Shown: positions 7,874 through 15,998 of the stretch, piece by piece
Layout of the letters: every line of letters starts with the position of its first letter
Numbering within the stretch: position 1 is the first letter of the stretch
DNA from: Lachnospiraceae bacterium
GTDB taxonomy: Bacteria > Bacillota > Clostridia > Lachnospirales > Lachnospiraceae
Length of the DNA: 43,371 bases
Direction of reading: 5' to 3'
NCBI GenBank assembly: GCA_029067805.1
Contig: JAIEDW010000323.1
Span: forward strand, 1-43,371
The notes under the pieces: generated by a model
What the model was told of the DNA's origin: nothing
Databases searched by the model: none
What the model saw: the letters and a program-made list of their open reading frames with translations, nothing else
Position numbers and translations under genes: made by a program

Positions 7874-9532
7874 TTAAAGTTTCTGCTCAAATACTTTCCT
7901 CGGCAGCGGTTTATCGAAATAAAAGCCCTGCGCCATAAAACAACCGTATTCTTTTAAAAGCCGTATCTGTTCGATAGTTTCCACGCCCTCGCAGATTGTT
8001 ACCATGCCCATTTCCTGTGCAATCGCTATAATGTACTTGAGCACGGCGCGATTCTTCGCCGACAGTCCCTGTTTGTTTTCATCCAAAAAGCTTTTGTCAA
8101 TTTTAATCACGTTCCACGGAATATCGCGGATTAAGTTAAACGAAGAATACCCCACACCAAAGTCGTCTACCGACGTGCTGATTCCGTACGTCCGCAAACC
8201 GTAGACCAGTTCCTTCAAATCATTAAAGTTGACGTCCGTGGTCGTTTCCGTCAGCTCAATCTCAATATATTCGTACGGAACGTGGTACTTATTAATGATA
8301 TCAAGGATATTCTGTAAAAGATGGCTGTTTCCGAAATGGCATCGCGAAAAATTAACAGACACCTTTACGACACGTCTTCCCTCGTCCAACCAGCGGCGTA
8401 TGTCAGCACATACATGATCGAGCATGTAAAAGTCAAGTGCACAGATATCTCTGCTGCGTTCCAAAATGGGAATAAATTCATCAGGCGGCACCACTTTATC
8501 ATCATGATACCAACGACAGAGAGCCTCGGCTCCCTTTAGCTTGTAATCCTTCATAAACACCTTGGGCTGATAGTATACCATAAACTCTTCGTTCTTGATT
8601 GCGTCGGGAAACATCGTTTCGATGCGCTTGCGCTCATACGACGCTTTCAACAGCTCGTCATTATAAAATACCTCGTAAGATCTTCTGCTTTGTCTTGCCA
8701 TCCTCAGCGCCGCGCTTGCCTTATCCATAAGATCCGATGGGTACCGGACACGCTCGTCCGCCATATAATACCCCGCATACGCAGTGATCAAAGCACACTC
8801 GCTCGTATCCTGTGTGACCACTTCAAAGCCTCGCATATGCGCCGTCACCTTGTCAAGATGCGTCTTCAAAAACAGAACGACAAAGCTGTCTCCGCCAATC
8901 CTGCATACAATTTCTTTATCCCCCAAATATTCCTCAAGGCTCTCGATATAATCCATCATGATCTTTGTGCCTTTTTCTCTGCCAAAGCGCTGGTTCACCA
9001 CTGAAAAATGCTTGAGATTAAAATGGCATACACCGTAGTTTTTGATCTTGTCCTCTCGAATCAAGGTATTGACATATTGTGTAAAATAATTCAGGTTATA
9101 CATCCCCGACTGCGTATCATGGAAAGTCAGTTCGTCTGTGATATGCGTTAGTCTGCTTCTTCCGTTATAAGCATAAAGGCATCTTTGCAGTACACCAACT
9201 CTGACCGTTTCATTCTCATCCCACTCGATGCCGTCATTTACTTTATAGAACGTATAAACCGCCACACCGCCTCCGCCTAACGTTTCGCGCTTGATATATG
9301 CGGCGCTCTCATCAGGTTCCGCACCGTGATACATTGTGACATATTCGCCCTGTTTCTTTCGTTCCATGCCTACCGTATCGTAAAAACGCACATCGATCTT
9401 TGCCACGCGCAAAACCTTACAAACTTCGTCAAGCGCGGCTTCCACTTCCGGAGAATGCACGTCGGATACATCTGCAATATTAATATGAAAATGATCCATC
9501 GCATCAGCGTACTTTTCTGCGTCAAATCCCAT
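7874..9532 (-). CDS. GGDEF-EAL protein, probable c-di-GMP phosphodiesterase
   Basis: This 552-residue soluble protein has three parts: an N-terminal sensory-like region of no recognised family (1-150), a degenerate GGDEF domain (about 155-290) and an EAL domain (about 300-550). The diguanylate cyclase signature has become GGDSF (about residues 211-215), so cyclase activity is doubtful. The EAL domain keeps its catalytic set: YQPKV, the EAL triplet in GAEALCRW, VNFSR, ELTET, DDFGVGYSS, KIDKSF, EGVET and QGFYFDKPL. It is therefore likely to hydrolyse c-di-GMP. No membrane segment is visible. The start follows GGAGG at 6-base spacing, 13 bases downstream of the PocR-sensor gene, so input may come from that partner. 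Its physiological output is unknown. Confidence 0.9.
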   Translation of the reverse strand: MGFDAEKYADAMDHFHINIADVSDVHSPEVEAALDEVCKVLRVAKIDVRFYDTVGMERKKQGEYVTMYHGAEPDESAAYIKRETLGGGGVAVYTFYKVNDGIEWDENETVRVGVLQRCLYAYNGRSRLTHITDELTFHDTQSGMYNLNYFTQYVNTLIREDKIKNYGVCHFNLKHFSVVNQRFGREKGTKIMMDYIESLEEYLGDKEIVCRIGGDSFVVLFLKTHLDKVTAHMRGFEVVTQDTSECALITAYAGYYMADERVRYPSDLMDKASAALRMARQSRRSYEVFYNDELLKASYERKRIETMFPDAIKNEEFMVYYQPKVFMKDYKLKGAEALCRWYHDDKVVPPDEFIPILERSRDICALDFYMLDHVCADIRRWLDEGRRVVKVSVNFSRCHFGNSHLLQNILDIINKYHVPYEYIEIELTETTTDVNFNDLKELVYGLRTYGISTSVDDFGVGYSSFNLIRDIPWNVIKIDKSFLDENKQGLSAKNRAVLKYIIAIAQEMGMVTICEGVETIEQIRLLKEYGCFMAQGFYFDKPLPRKVFEQKL

Positions 9533-9545
9533 AGGAATCCTCCAT

Positions 9546-10799
9546 CTATTTCATTTCCAACTGCGGTATTGCCACCCGCACAGTGGTGCCTTCATTCTGT
9601 GTCGATTCAAAGATAATGCTTCCCGAAAGCTGTCCGACAAGCATCCTTAAAATGAAAAACTCTTTCTCATCTTCATCGTTATAGCTTCCCATATTCATAC
9701 TTGCGTGCTGCATGTATTTGTTTAAATTGATCCTGTCTTCCTCCGACATGCCTACGCCGTTATCGCTTACTTCAACAATCAACATGTCCGCATAATCAAT
9801 CTTTTCCGAATACATGTTTATTTTTAGGATACCGTTTCTTGTAAAATTATTTCCAAGTTTGATCATAATGGATATCAGCTGTTTCAACCGTCCCGTATCG
9901 CCGAAAAAGCGCAGTGACAAGCTCTCTGAGGTATTGATGTTTATTTTGTTTCCGTTTTTCTTGATACTGCCTCGCTGCGACATGATCGCATCATTTACGA
10001 TACTTCTGAAATTATAGGCCGTTTCACTTAATGCCAGATCTCCGTCCGTCATCTTCGCATACTCGATCGTATTTCCAAATGCCGCAAAAATCTCCTTGCC
10101 GTTTTTTACAAGCACATCAAGCGACGTTACCATCGCGTCGTGGTCGTTCTTCTCGGCGGAAAGCCTTACACTCTCCATCCAAAGATTAAAAGTATTTTCC
10201 ATGTTGGAATACATGTCAATCATATATCGCATCTGACTGCGTGACATCTGCTCAAGCTTTTGACTGTTTTTGAGCATTATGTAATTCTCGTACGCCATAT
10301 CCGACAGCAGAGTCGCAAGCTCCGTCAAAAACTTCGCCGCCTTTTGAACCTGCTCCTCGTCCACAATATGTATCTTGCGAGATGCCGCAAGAAACAGTTC
10401 CTCATCTATGCCGAGCATCTTCGCCGTCGCGCGGTCATGCGCTTCATCCGCCGGTTCTTTGCGCACCTGTCCGCCAATGATACTGCCGATCATCATATCA
10501 TCAACCATGATCGGAGCCGCATAATCAAGCAGACCGATATGACAGGTATACACGACCGGCTTCCCACTCTCATACGTCTTTACCGCACCCATTCTGTCAC
10601 ATTCCTCACAGTTACGCGCGCCCTTCTCACATTGGCGCACATGATTCATGCAAAGCTCAGTAAACCCGCTGCCCTTTGTGACAGGTATTCCGTTTTCATC
10701 CGTAATCAACGCCGCCATTCCCGCATATTCGGAAAAAGCGTCCTGTAATCGCTGTAATATTTTTATGTTGATAAGCTCTGTAAGCCTTATGTTTTCCAT
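9546..10799 (-). CDS. PocR-domain sensor with histidine-kinase-like ATPase domain
   Basis: This soluble signalling protein of about 417 residues starts with a PocR ligand-binding domain (residues 3-165; QDAFSEYAGMAALITDENG, then conserved cysteines in CEKGARNCEECDRMGA and VYTCHIGLLDYAAPI). A helical region and a C-terminal HATPase_c domain follow. The N-box is KLGNNFTRNG, G1 is VSDNGVGMS, and the domain ends TQNEGTTVRVAIPQ. I see no phosphoacceptor histidine motif (H-E/D-x-R-T-P) in the helical hairpin, which reads ENTFNLWMESVRLSA where it would be expected. I chose ATG 10799 because GGAAAGGG precedes it by about 12 bases. An in-frame TTG at 10823 abuts the upstream stop. It sits between the acyl-CoA ligase and the EAL gene. 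The ligand is unknown. Confidence 0.85.
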   Translation of the reverse strand: MENIRLTELINIKILQRLQDAFSEYAGMAALITDENGIPVTKGSGFTELCMNHVRQCEKGARNCEECDRMGAVKTYESGKPVVYTCHIGLLDYAAPIMVDDMMIGSIIGGQVRKEPADEAHDRATAKMLGIDEELFLAASRKIHIVDEEQVQKAAKFLTELATLLSDMAYENYIMLKNSQKLEQMSRSQMRYMIDMYSNMENTFNLWMESVRLSAEKNDHDAMVTSLDVLVKNGKEIFAAFGNTIEYAKMTDGDLALSETAYNFRSIVNDAIMSQRGSIKKNGNKININTSESLSLRFFGDTGRLKQLISIMIKLGNNFTRNGILKINMYSEKIDYADMLIVEVSDNGVGMSEEDRINLNKYMQHASMNMGSYNDEDEKEFFILRMLVGQLSGSIIFESTQNEGTTVRVAIPQLEMK

Positions 10800-10826
10800 A
10801 TCAATAATCAGCCCTTTCCGCAAACA

Positions 10827-12461
10827 CTATCCTCTGTTCTGCGCTGCGACAAGACTCTCCCCGCCATACATCTTGCGCAGTTTCGGCTTTTCAATCTTGC
10901 CTGTCGGATTTCTCGGAATATCGGCAAAAATAAGCTTTCTGGGACGCTTATATTTTGGAAGCTTCATACAGTAATCGTTGATTTCCTGCTCCGTTGCCTC
11001 ACAGCCGCTCTTAATCTCGATAATCGCCGCCGTAATCTCACCAAGGCGCTTATCGGGTATTCCGATTACCGCGACATCTTTTACCTTGTCGTTGGTACGC
11101 AAAAAGTCCTCAATCTGTACGGGATAAATATTTTCACCGCCACTGATTACCACATCCTTTTTGCGGTCCACAAGGAAGATAAAACCGTCCTCATCCTCCT
11201 GCGCCATATCGCCCGTAAAGAGCCATCCATCCTTTAATACCTCAGCAGTTGCCGCCTCGTCATTGTAATAACAGGTCATAACGCCGGGACCTTTGACTGC
11301 AAGTTCTCCCACGTCGCCGCGTTTCACAGTATTTTTGTTTTCATCCACAATCTTTACTTCCCAGCCATATCCAGCCTTTCCGATTGCGCCTACTTTGTGT
11401 ATGTTTTCCACGCCCAAATGAACGCAGCCGGGACCGATTGACTCACTCAGTCCATAATTGGTATCGTACTGATGATGCGGGAAAATCTTTTTCCAACGCT
11501 GTATCAGACTTTGCGGTACGGGCTGCGCGCCAATGTGCATCAATCTCCACTGTGAAAGTTCATAATCCGCAAGGTTAATATCGCCCCTGTCGATCGCGTC
11601 TAAGATATCCTGCGCCCACGGCACCAAAAGCCATACAATCGTGCACTTCTCCTTGGAAACCGCATCTAATATAAATTCCGGCTTCGTTCCCTTTAAAAGG
11701 ACTGCCTTCGAGCCCTCAAGGAAACTGCCAAACCAATGCATCTTCGCGCCCGTATGATAGAGGGGCGGAATGCATAAGAAAACGTCCTGTTTTGTCTGCC
11801 CGTGGTGATTCTGCTCAACTTTGCACGAGTGCATCAAACTCTCGTGATTATGCAGTATCGCTTTGGGAAAGCCTGTCGTTCCCGATGAAAAATAGATTGC
11901 CGCATTGTCCGCATCGGTCAATGGTATCATCGGCGTCTGGCTGGAGCAATTTACCGTGAGGCTTGTGTAATCCTCCGCAAAGCTCGGACAGTTATCGCCC
12001 ACAAAGAACAACAGCCTGTTTTTGCTGATGTTGTCGGCAATCTCCTCCACACGTCCGATAAACTCAGGTCCAAAGACAAGCACGTCCACTTCAGCTAAAT
12101 TCAAGCAGTATTCTATTTCATCGGAAGCATATCGGAAGTTTAACGGTACGGCAAGCGCACCCGTTTTTAATATTCCAAAATAAATCGGCAGCCACTCAAG
12201 ACAGTTCATCAAAAGGATTGCCACCTTATCGTCTTTTTTTACGCCTCTTTGAATCAAGAGATTCGCAAAACGATTTGCTTTCTCGTTAAATACACTCCAA
12301 GTAATTTCCCGTCGGTAATGTGTCACGGGATTCGGTTCGATCAAATCATACTCTTTCCATGTGACGCGCCTTGTTTCCTTAATCTCGGGATTAATCTCCA
12401 CAAGACAGATATCGTTTCCGTATAATTTGCAGTTTCTTTCCAAAATGTCAACTATTGGCAT
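10827..12461 (-). CDS. AMP-forming acyl-CoA synthetase/ligase
   Basis: This is a member of the ANL superfamily that activates a carboxylic acid as acyl-AMP and then transfers it to CoA. The 544 residues contain the P-loop YFSSGTTGFPKA (about 190-201), the A5-like motif YGLSES, the core GDMAQEDEDGF followed by VDRKKDVVISGGENIYP, and the C-terminal catalytic lysine in NPTGKIEK (K522). The substrate, whether a fatty acid or an aromatic acid, cannot be told by eye. The start follows AAGGAGC. A short open frame with its own ribosome binding site overlaps this start (12448-12510), and a 23-base imperfect palindrome lies 140 bases upstream. It is the first gene of the run leading to the PocR sensor, the EAL protein and rarA. 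Confidence 0.92.
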   Translation of the reverse strand: MPIVDILERNCKLYGNDICLVEINPEIKETRRVTWKEYDLIEPNPVTHYRREITWSVFNEKANRFANLLIQRGVKKDDKVAILLMNCLEWLPIYFGILKTGALAVPLNFRYASDEIEYCLNLAEVDVLVFGPEFIGRVEEIADNISKNRLLFFVGDNCPSFAEDYTSLTVNCSSQTPMIPLTDADNAAIYFSSGTTGFPKAILHNHESLMHSCKVEQNHHGQTKQDVFLCIPPLYHTGAKMHWFGSFLEGSKAVLLKGTKPEFILDAVSKEKCTIVWLLVPWAQDILDAIDRGDINLADYELSQWRLMHIGAQPVPQSLIQRWKKIFPHHQYDTNYGLSESIGPGCVHLGVENIHKVGAIGKAGYGWEVKIVDENKNTVKRGDVGELAVKGPGVMTCYYNDEAATAEVLKDGWLFTGDMAQEDEDGFIFLVDRKKDVVISGGENIYPVQIEDFLRTNDKVKDVAVIGIPDKRLGEITAAIIEIKSGCEATEQEINDYCMKLPKYKRPRKLIFADIPRNPTGKIEKPKLRKMYGGESLVAAQNRG

Positions 12462-12510
12462 TGTTATAGCTCCTTGCTTTTGTTTTTTGTCGTTCTTTCA
12501 TAAATCTCAT
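12448..12510 (-). CDS. Possible 20-residue upstream ORF (leader peptide) overlapping the ligase start
   Basis: ATG at 12510 is preceded by AGGAGTG at a good 5-base spacing and opens a frame of 20 codons. It encodes a strongly basic peptide (MRFMKERQKTKARSYNNANS). It ends in TGA at 12448-12450, past the ATG of the acyl-CoA ligase at 12461. The frame is different from that of the ligase, so translation of one could affect the other. The good ribosome binding site is the only evidence; no homology is claimed. Confidence 0.35.
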   Translation of the reverse strand: MRFMKERQKTKARSYNNANS

Positions 12511-12600
12511 TTTATCACTCCTATCCAAAAATTTCTACCGCTTTCGAAAATTTTTTGTGTAATCGTTCTCTTATGTAAATTCGACCATATAAAAACGACT

Positions 12601-12623
12601 ATGCAATTTGCACAAAATTGTAT
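12601..12623. promoter_or_regulatory. 23-base imperfect palindrome, candidate operator
   Basis: ATGCAATTT and AAATTGTAT are 9-base arms around a 5-base centre and match in 8 of 9 positions. The palindrome is in the 254-base gap between spoVAD and the acyl-CoA ligase gene. On the minus strand its first half contains a TACAAT that could serve as a -10 box, so a bound regulator would block transcription of the ligase operon. The rest of this gap is AT-rich with no reading frame apart from the small upstream ORF. Confidence 0.4.
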
Positions 12624-12715
12624 GCTTATAAAAGCCAAATTACATAATCGTTTTATAACTGTTCATTCTCTTCACAATTACATCGTTTCTATTAATAAAA
12701 TAATATGCCCAAGAT

Positions 12716-13813
12716 TTACGCGACTGCCTCTATGACAACCGCATGGGCGATTCCCGGCACGTTTTGTCCCTCATTAAACGATGTTTTATTGAGGAGCGCT
12801 CCCGTCGGAATAAATAATACTCGTTTCCATTCTTTTTGCGCAAGCTTTTTTAGGATATGCGCAGACAGCACAACTGCCGAACAGCCACATCCGCTCCCTC
12901 CTGCATGAACGTCCTGTTTCTCCGCATCATAGATGAGCATACCACAGTCATAATGATTCCCCGAAATATCAATATTCTCTTGTGATAGCAAGTTAAATAA
13001 CGCTTGTTGTCCAACACTTCCGAGGTCTCCTGTAAAAATTGCGTCGTAATCTTTAGGAGTTCTGCCGAAATCTTTCATGTGTGTTGTGATCGTCCATGCC
13101 GCTGCGGGAGCCATTGCGCAGCCCATATTCATCGAATCCTTGATACCGAAGTCCTCTATTTTCCCGACAGTAACGCCTGTTATTCCAACTTTCGAGCCAT
13201 ACTCCGATTCGAATACGTTTTTAATTTGTCTGCCGCTTTCCGACTTGCCGTTTGCATCTCCTCCCTGAAGCAGAAATGCCGCGCTTCCCGTCACGGTCCA
13301 TGACGCGTACAGCGGACGCTGGTTTCCATATTCTAACGGATAACGAAACTCCTTCTGCGCACTTGCAAAATGGCTTGAGGTGAGCGCGATAACCCGGTCG
13401 GCATAGCCCGCCGCGATACTCATACTTCCCAGCGTGAGGGATTCTCCGCAGGTCGAGCATGCCCCATACAGTCCAAAAAGCGGGATATTGTAGTCTTTGA
13501 TGCCAAAGGAGCTTGCGATATTCTGGCCAAGCAAATCTCCTGAAAATAAATAACGTATGTCATTTGATTCTGCGCAGGTCTTTTGCAGAGTGAGCGCGAC
13601 TGCCTGTTTTTGCAGTTGGCTCTCCGCTTTCTCCCAAGTATCCTCTCCAAACATGTCGTTCTTGTCGTCGCTTACTTTATCAAAGCTGCCCGCGAGCGGT
13701 CCCTCGTTCTCCATCTGCCCTACAATGTTGCCGCTTCCCATGATCAATACGGGATTTGCATATGCTACGCTTGATACGCCGAGCGGTTTGTTTTTTGCGC
13801 TGTTATTTTCCAC
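12716..13813 (-). CDS. spoVAD: Stage V sporulation protein AD (thiolase-like)
   Basis: SpoVAD is a thiolase-fold protein of the SpoVA channel that binds dipicolinic acid and loads it into the developing spore. The 365-residue protein shows the family's SSVAYANPVLIMGSGN start, the region YLFSGDLLGQN, the active-site-like segment GLYGACSTCGESL and the C-terminal GGSGCGCSAVVL. It starts with GTG at 13813, preceded by AGGAGG at 7 bases, and is about 25 residues longer than the B. subtilis protein (338). In most spore formers it lies between spoVAC and spoVAE; here neither is next to it. The gene stands alone, downstream of a sigma-A-like promoter. A sigma-G type promoter, expected for this gene, is not evident. 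Confidence 0.93.
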   Translation of the reverse strand: MENNSAKNKPLGVSSVAYANPVLIMGSGNIVGQMENEGPLAGSFDKVSDDKNDMFGEDTWEKAESQLQKQAVALTLQKTCAESNDIRYLFSGDLLGQNIASSFGIKDYNIPLFGLYGACSTCGESLTLGSMSIAAGYADRVIALTSSHFASAQKEFRYPLEYGNQRPLYASWTVTGSAAFLLQGGDANGKSESGRQIKNVFESEYGSKVGITGVTVGKIEDFGIKDSMNMGCAMAPAAAWTITTHMKDFGRTPKDYDAIFTGDLGSVGQQALFNLLSQENIDISGNHYDCGMLIYDAEKQDVHAGGSGCGCSAVVLSAHILKKLAQKEWKRVLFIPTGALLNKTSFNEGQNVPGIAHAVVIEAVA

Positions 13814-13915
13814 TTGATATCCTCCTGCTTATGCCTATTTTATATAACCTTTTGATTTTATTTTTTCTCAATTCTTTGATACTATACTTATGTTTCTATC
13901 TAATTTTAGCATTAT

Positions 13916-13944
13916 TTTATAGACACAGAACTTTCATATTGTAA
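13916..13944 (-). promoter_or_regulatory. Possible promoter of spoVAD
   Basis: On the minus strand TTACAA is followed after 17 bases by TATAAA, about 100 bases upstream of the spoVAD GTG. This resembles a housekeeping promoter. A second TATAGT lies closer to the gene but lacks a partner at proper spacing. Confidence 0.4.
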
Positions 13945-13949
13945 TTAAC

Positions 13950-13978
13950 TATACAACAAACATATTTTGGGATATAAT
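13950..13978 (+). promoter_or_regulatory. Promoter of the toxin-antitoxin pair
   Basis: A perfect TATAAT at 13973-13978 is preceded after 17 bases by TATACA. It lies 62 bases upstream of the antitoxin start and nearly back to back with the spoVAD promoter, so one regulator could affect both. Confidence 0.5.
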
Positions 13979-14040
13979 AAATTAAGAGAAATGAGATTTA
14001 CTTAGACTTGAATAATTTTAATAAAAAGGAGTAGTTTATC

Positions 14041-14262
14041 ATGTTAGCAGCGGTAAAAGGATACTATAACGGCAGCCACATCGTAATTAATGAAGATATA
14101 AACTTAAACACAGGACAAGAAGTAATTGTAACCATCTTAGATACGCAAACTCCATCCGAAAAAAAAATAGATTTAAAAAAATATATGGGTAGAGGCGAAA
14201 AAATGTTTCAGACTGATGCGCAAGATTATATAAAGGAGCTTAGGGATAGTGACAGAATATAA
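14041..14262 (+). CDS. Probable type II antitoxin (VapB-like position)
   Basis: This small protein of 73 residues begins with a short beta-rich segment (MLAAVKGYYNGSHIVINED, then GQEVIVTILD) that resembles the N-termini of antitoxins paired with PIN toxins. A charged C-terminal helix ending in YIKELRDSDRI would be the toxin-wrapping part. The start follows AAGGAG at 9 bases. It overlaps the downstream PIN gene by 14 bases, and the PIN ribosome binding site lies within its last codons, which is typical toxin-antitoxin coupling. The pair is clearly more AT-rich than its neighbours, which suggests acquisition. I cannot name the family with certainty. Confidence 0.7.
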   Translation: MLAAVKGYYNGSHIVINEDINLNTGQEVIVTILDTQTPSEKKIDLKKYMGRGEKMFQTDAQDYIKELRDSDRI

Positions 14263-14670
14263 AAAAGTATTTTTAGATACAACTCCTCTTATTTATTTTT
14301 TGGATGCGGATGCAAATTATGCTGAGAAAGTAGAGCTAATTTTGGAGAAACTTATCGAGGCAGACAAAACAATGATAACATCAACCATTACATGCACAGA
14401 ATATTTAACTTATCCATATAGAACTGGAAACACTGAAAAAATAAATACATTTTTGAATTTTTAGCAGATTGTAATATACGAATATATCCGATTGAAATCA
14501 GTATCGCCAAAAAAGCTGCTCAAATCCGTGCAGAATATAAGGATTTTAAGACAATGGATTGTCTGCAGTTAGCTACCGCCTGTCAACAAAAATGTGATTT
14601 ATTTCTTACGAACGATAAGCAACTGCGTCAATTTAACGAACTAAAATGCATGACAATTGAAGACTTTTAG
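14249..14670 (+). pseudogene. PIN-domain ribonuclease toxin (VapC-like), frameshifted
   Basis: This reads as a VapC-type endoribonuclease split by one base. The first part (GTG 14249, AAAGGAG 10 bases upstream) has the first PIN acid in VFLDTTPLIYFLD (D10) and the second in TCTEYL (E51). It ends at a TAG at 14462-14464 right after a run of five T. In the -1 frame the protein continues without interruption to TAG 14668-14670. That stretch carries the third acid in TMDCLQLATA and the fourth in FLTNDKQL. One extra T in the run (AAT TTT TTA GCA) would restore a protein of about 140 residues. It may be a real inactivating deletion, a sequencing error or slippage. No canonical slippery heptamer is present. 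Confidence 0.85.
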
Positions 14671-14696
14671 TTGCGCGAAAATAAATGCATCAGTAG

Positions 14697-14755
14697 CAAA
14701 AGGTTTTATCATATAGGCAGATTTTCCTATACAATAAAACCTTTTGTTTTTATTT
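14697..14755 (+). terminator. Intrinsic terminator between the PIN gene and trpS (probably bidirectional)
   Basis: CAAAAGGTTTTAT (14697-14709) pairs perfectly with ATAAAACCTTTTG (14734-14746). The loop contains a further short stem (ATAGG/CCTAT). On the plus strand a TTTTTATTT tail follows. The hairpin lies between the convergent ends of the PIN pseudogene and trpS and probably serves both. Confidence 0.8.
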
Positions 14756-15844
14756 CGCATACTTCTCGCTCTGCTGCTTAATCAGCTCCGCGTCTGCGAA
14801 GTAATCGATTTTCATTGCATTTTTTACTTCCGATAAGGTTTCGGCTGCCACTTCTCTTGCAGCATCGGAGCCTTTCTTTAAAATCCGGTAGATTTCCGGA
14901 ATATCCTTTGCGTACTCGGCACGTCTATTTCGAATTGGCTCTAACTCCTCCTGCATGACATTGTTGAGGAACTTCTTTACTTTTACATCGCCGAGTCCGC
15001 CTCTTGTATAGTGTGCTTTCATCTCGTCGAGATTTGCGTAATCGGGGCAGTAACGCTCAAAATGCTCGTCTTTTGCAAATGCCTCGAGGTATGTAAACAC
15101 GGTATTGCCCTCCAAATGTCCTGGATCGCTTACCTGTAAATGCAGCGGGTCCGTGTACATGCTCATGACTTTTGCGCGCACTTCATCCGCGCTGTCCGCA
15201 AGATAAATGCAGTTTCCGAGCGACTTGCTCATCTTTGCTTTTCCGTCCGTTCCGGGGAGTCGCTTGCATGCCTCTGCTTCCGGAATAAGCGCCTTGGGAT
15301 CGACCAAAACAGGGTTCTCGGGCGCGTAGATTGCGTTAAATTTGTGCACAATCTCCTTTGTCTGCTCAATCATGGGAAGCTGGTCTTCCCCTACCGGCAC
15401 GATATTTGCCTTACAGAATGTGATATCTGCCGCCTGACTGATCGGATAGGTAAAAAATCCCACAGGGATACTTGCCTCAAAATTGCGAAGCTGGATTTCA
15501 TTTTTTACGGTCGGGTTTCTTTGCAATCTTGAAACAGTTACAAGATTCATATAATAGAACGTAAGTTCTGTTAATTCTGAAATCTGCGACTGGATAAAAA
15601 GTGTGGACTTTGCAGGATCTAAGCCTACCGCAAGGTAGTCAAGCGCAACCTCGATCACGTTCTGGCGCACCTTTTCGGGATTCTCAAAATTGTCCGTAAG
15701 CGCCTGCGCATCCGCTACCATGATATATATTTTATCAAACTCTCCCGAGTTTTGTAATTCTACTCTTCTTCTGAGTGACCCTACGTAATGACCGATGTGA
15801 AGTCTTCCCGTAGGTCTGTCGCCTGTCAAAATTATTTTGCTCAT
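14750..15844 (-). CDS. trpS: Tryptophanyl-tRNA synthetase
   Basis: This class I aminoacyl-tRNA synthetase charges tRNA-Trp. The 364 residues include the HIGH signature (residues 16-19, in [11 protein letters not shown]) and the KMSKS loop (AKMSKSLGN, near residue 205). The active-site region reads [10 protein letters not shown] followed by PISQAADI. The start follows AAAAGGGG. It is a single gene with its own promoter about 50 bases upstream and a terminator at the end. The leader is too short for a T-box, which often controls this gene in Firmicutes, so tRNA-sensing control at this promoter is unlikely. Confidence 0.98.
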   Translation of the reverse strand: MSKIILTGDRPTGRLHIGHYVGSLRRRVELQNSGEFDKIYIMVADAQALTDNFENPEKVRQNVIEVALDYLAVGLDPAKSTLFIQSQISELTELTFYYMNLVTVSRLQRNPTVKNEIQLRNFEASIPVGFFTYPISQAADITFCKANIVPVGEDQLPMIEQTKEIVHKFNAIYAPENPVLVDPKALIPEAEACKRLPGTDGKAKMSKSLGNCIYLADSADEVRAKVMSMYTDPLHLQVSDPGHLEGNTVFTYLEAFAKDEHFERYCPDYANLDEMKAHYTRGGLGDVKVKKFLNNVMQEELEPIRNRRAEYAKDIPEIYRILKKGSDAAREVAAETLSEVKNAMKIDYFADAELIKQQSEKYAK

Positions 15845-15885
15845 TTTTATTTCCCCTTTTCTGATATTCCGTTTTTCATGATTAT

Positions 15886-15913
15886 ATTATATCTGATTTC
15901 ACGTTTTTTTCAA
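15886..15913 (-). promoter_or_regulatory. Sigma-A promoter of trpS
   Basis: On the minus strand TTGAAA and a perfect TATAAT are separated by 16 bases, about 45 bases upstream of the trpS start. A second overlapping TATAAT lies 5 bases further downstream. Confidence 0.65.
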
Positions 15914-15973
15914 GCCGTTTCTGATTTCTCTGTTTTGTACAATCGAACAGGGGAAGACTTTCTCTGCTCGAGC

Positions 15974-15998
15974 GCCACTGATGTGCCACTTCAGTGGC
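15974..15998. repeat. Inverted repeat with a third internal copy, intergenic
   Basis: GCCACTGA (15974-15981) and its complement (15991-15998) form an 8-base stem. A second GCCACT (15985-15990) inside the loop can pair instead with the same AGTGGC, so two hairpins exclude each other. It lies upstream of the trpS promoter in the 295-base gap between trpS and the TPR gene. No open frame is present there, and its role is unknown. Confidence 0.5.

Noticed and set aside
13814-13915. Sigma-G promoter for spoVAD
   Set aside because: I found no CATnnTA -10 box with a matching -35 at proper spacing; only housekeeping-like hexamers are present.
14455-14464. Programmed -1 frameshift site in the PIN gene
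   Set aside because: The sequence before the stop is not a canonical X-XXY-YYZ heptamer and no pseudoknot follows clearly; a one-base deletion in the T-run is the simpler explanation.
15845-15973. T-box leader ahead of trpS
   Set aside because: The promoter lies about 45 bases from the start codon, leaving no space for the specifier and antiterminator stems, and no T-box sequence (TGGnACCGCG type) is present.
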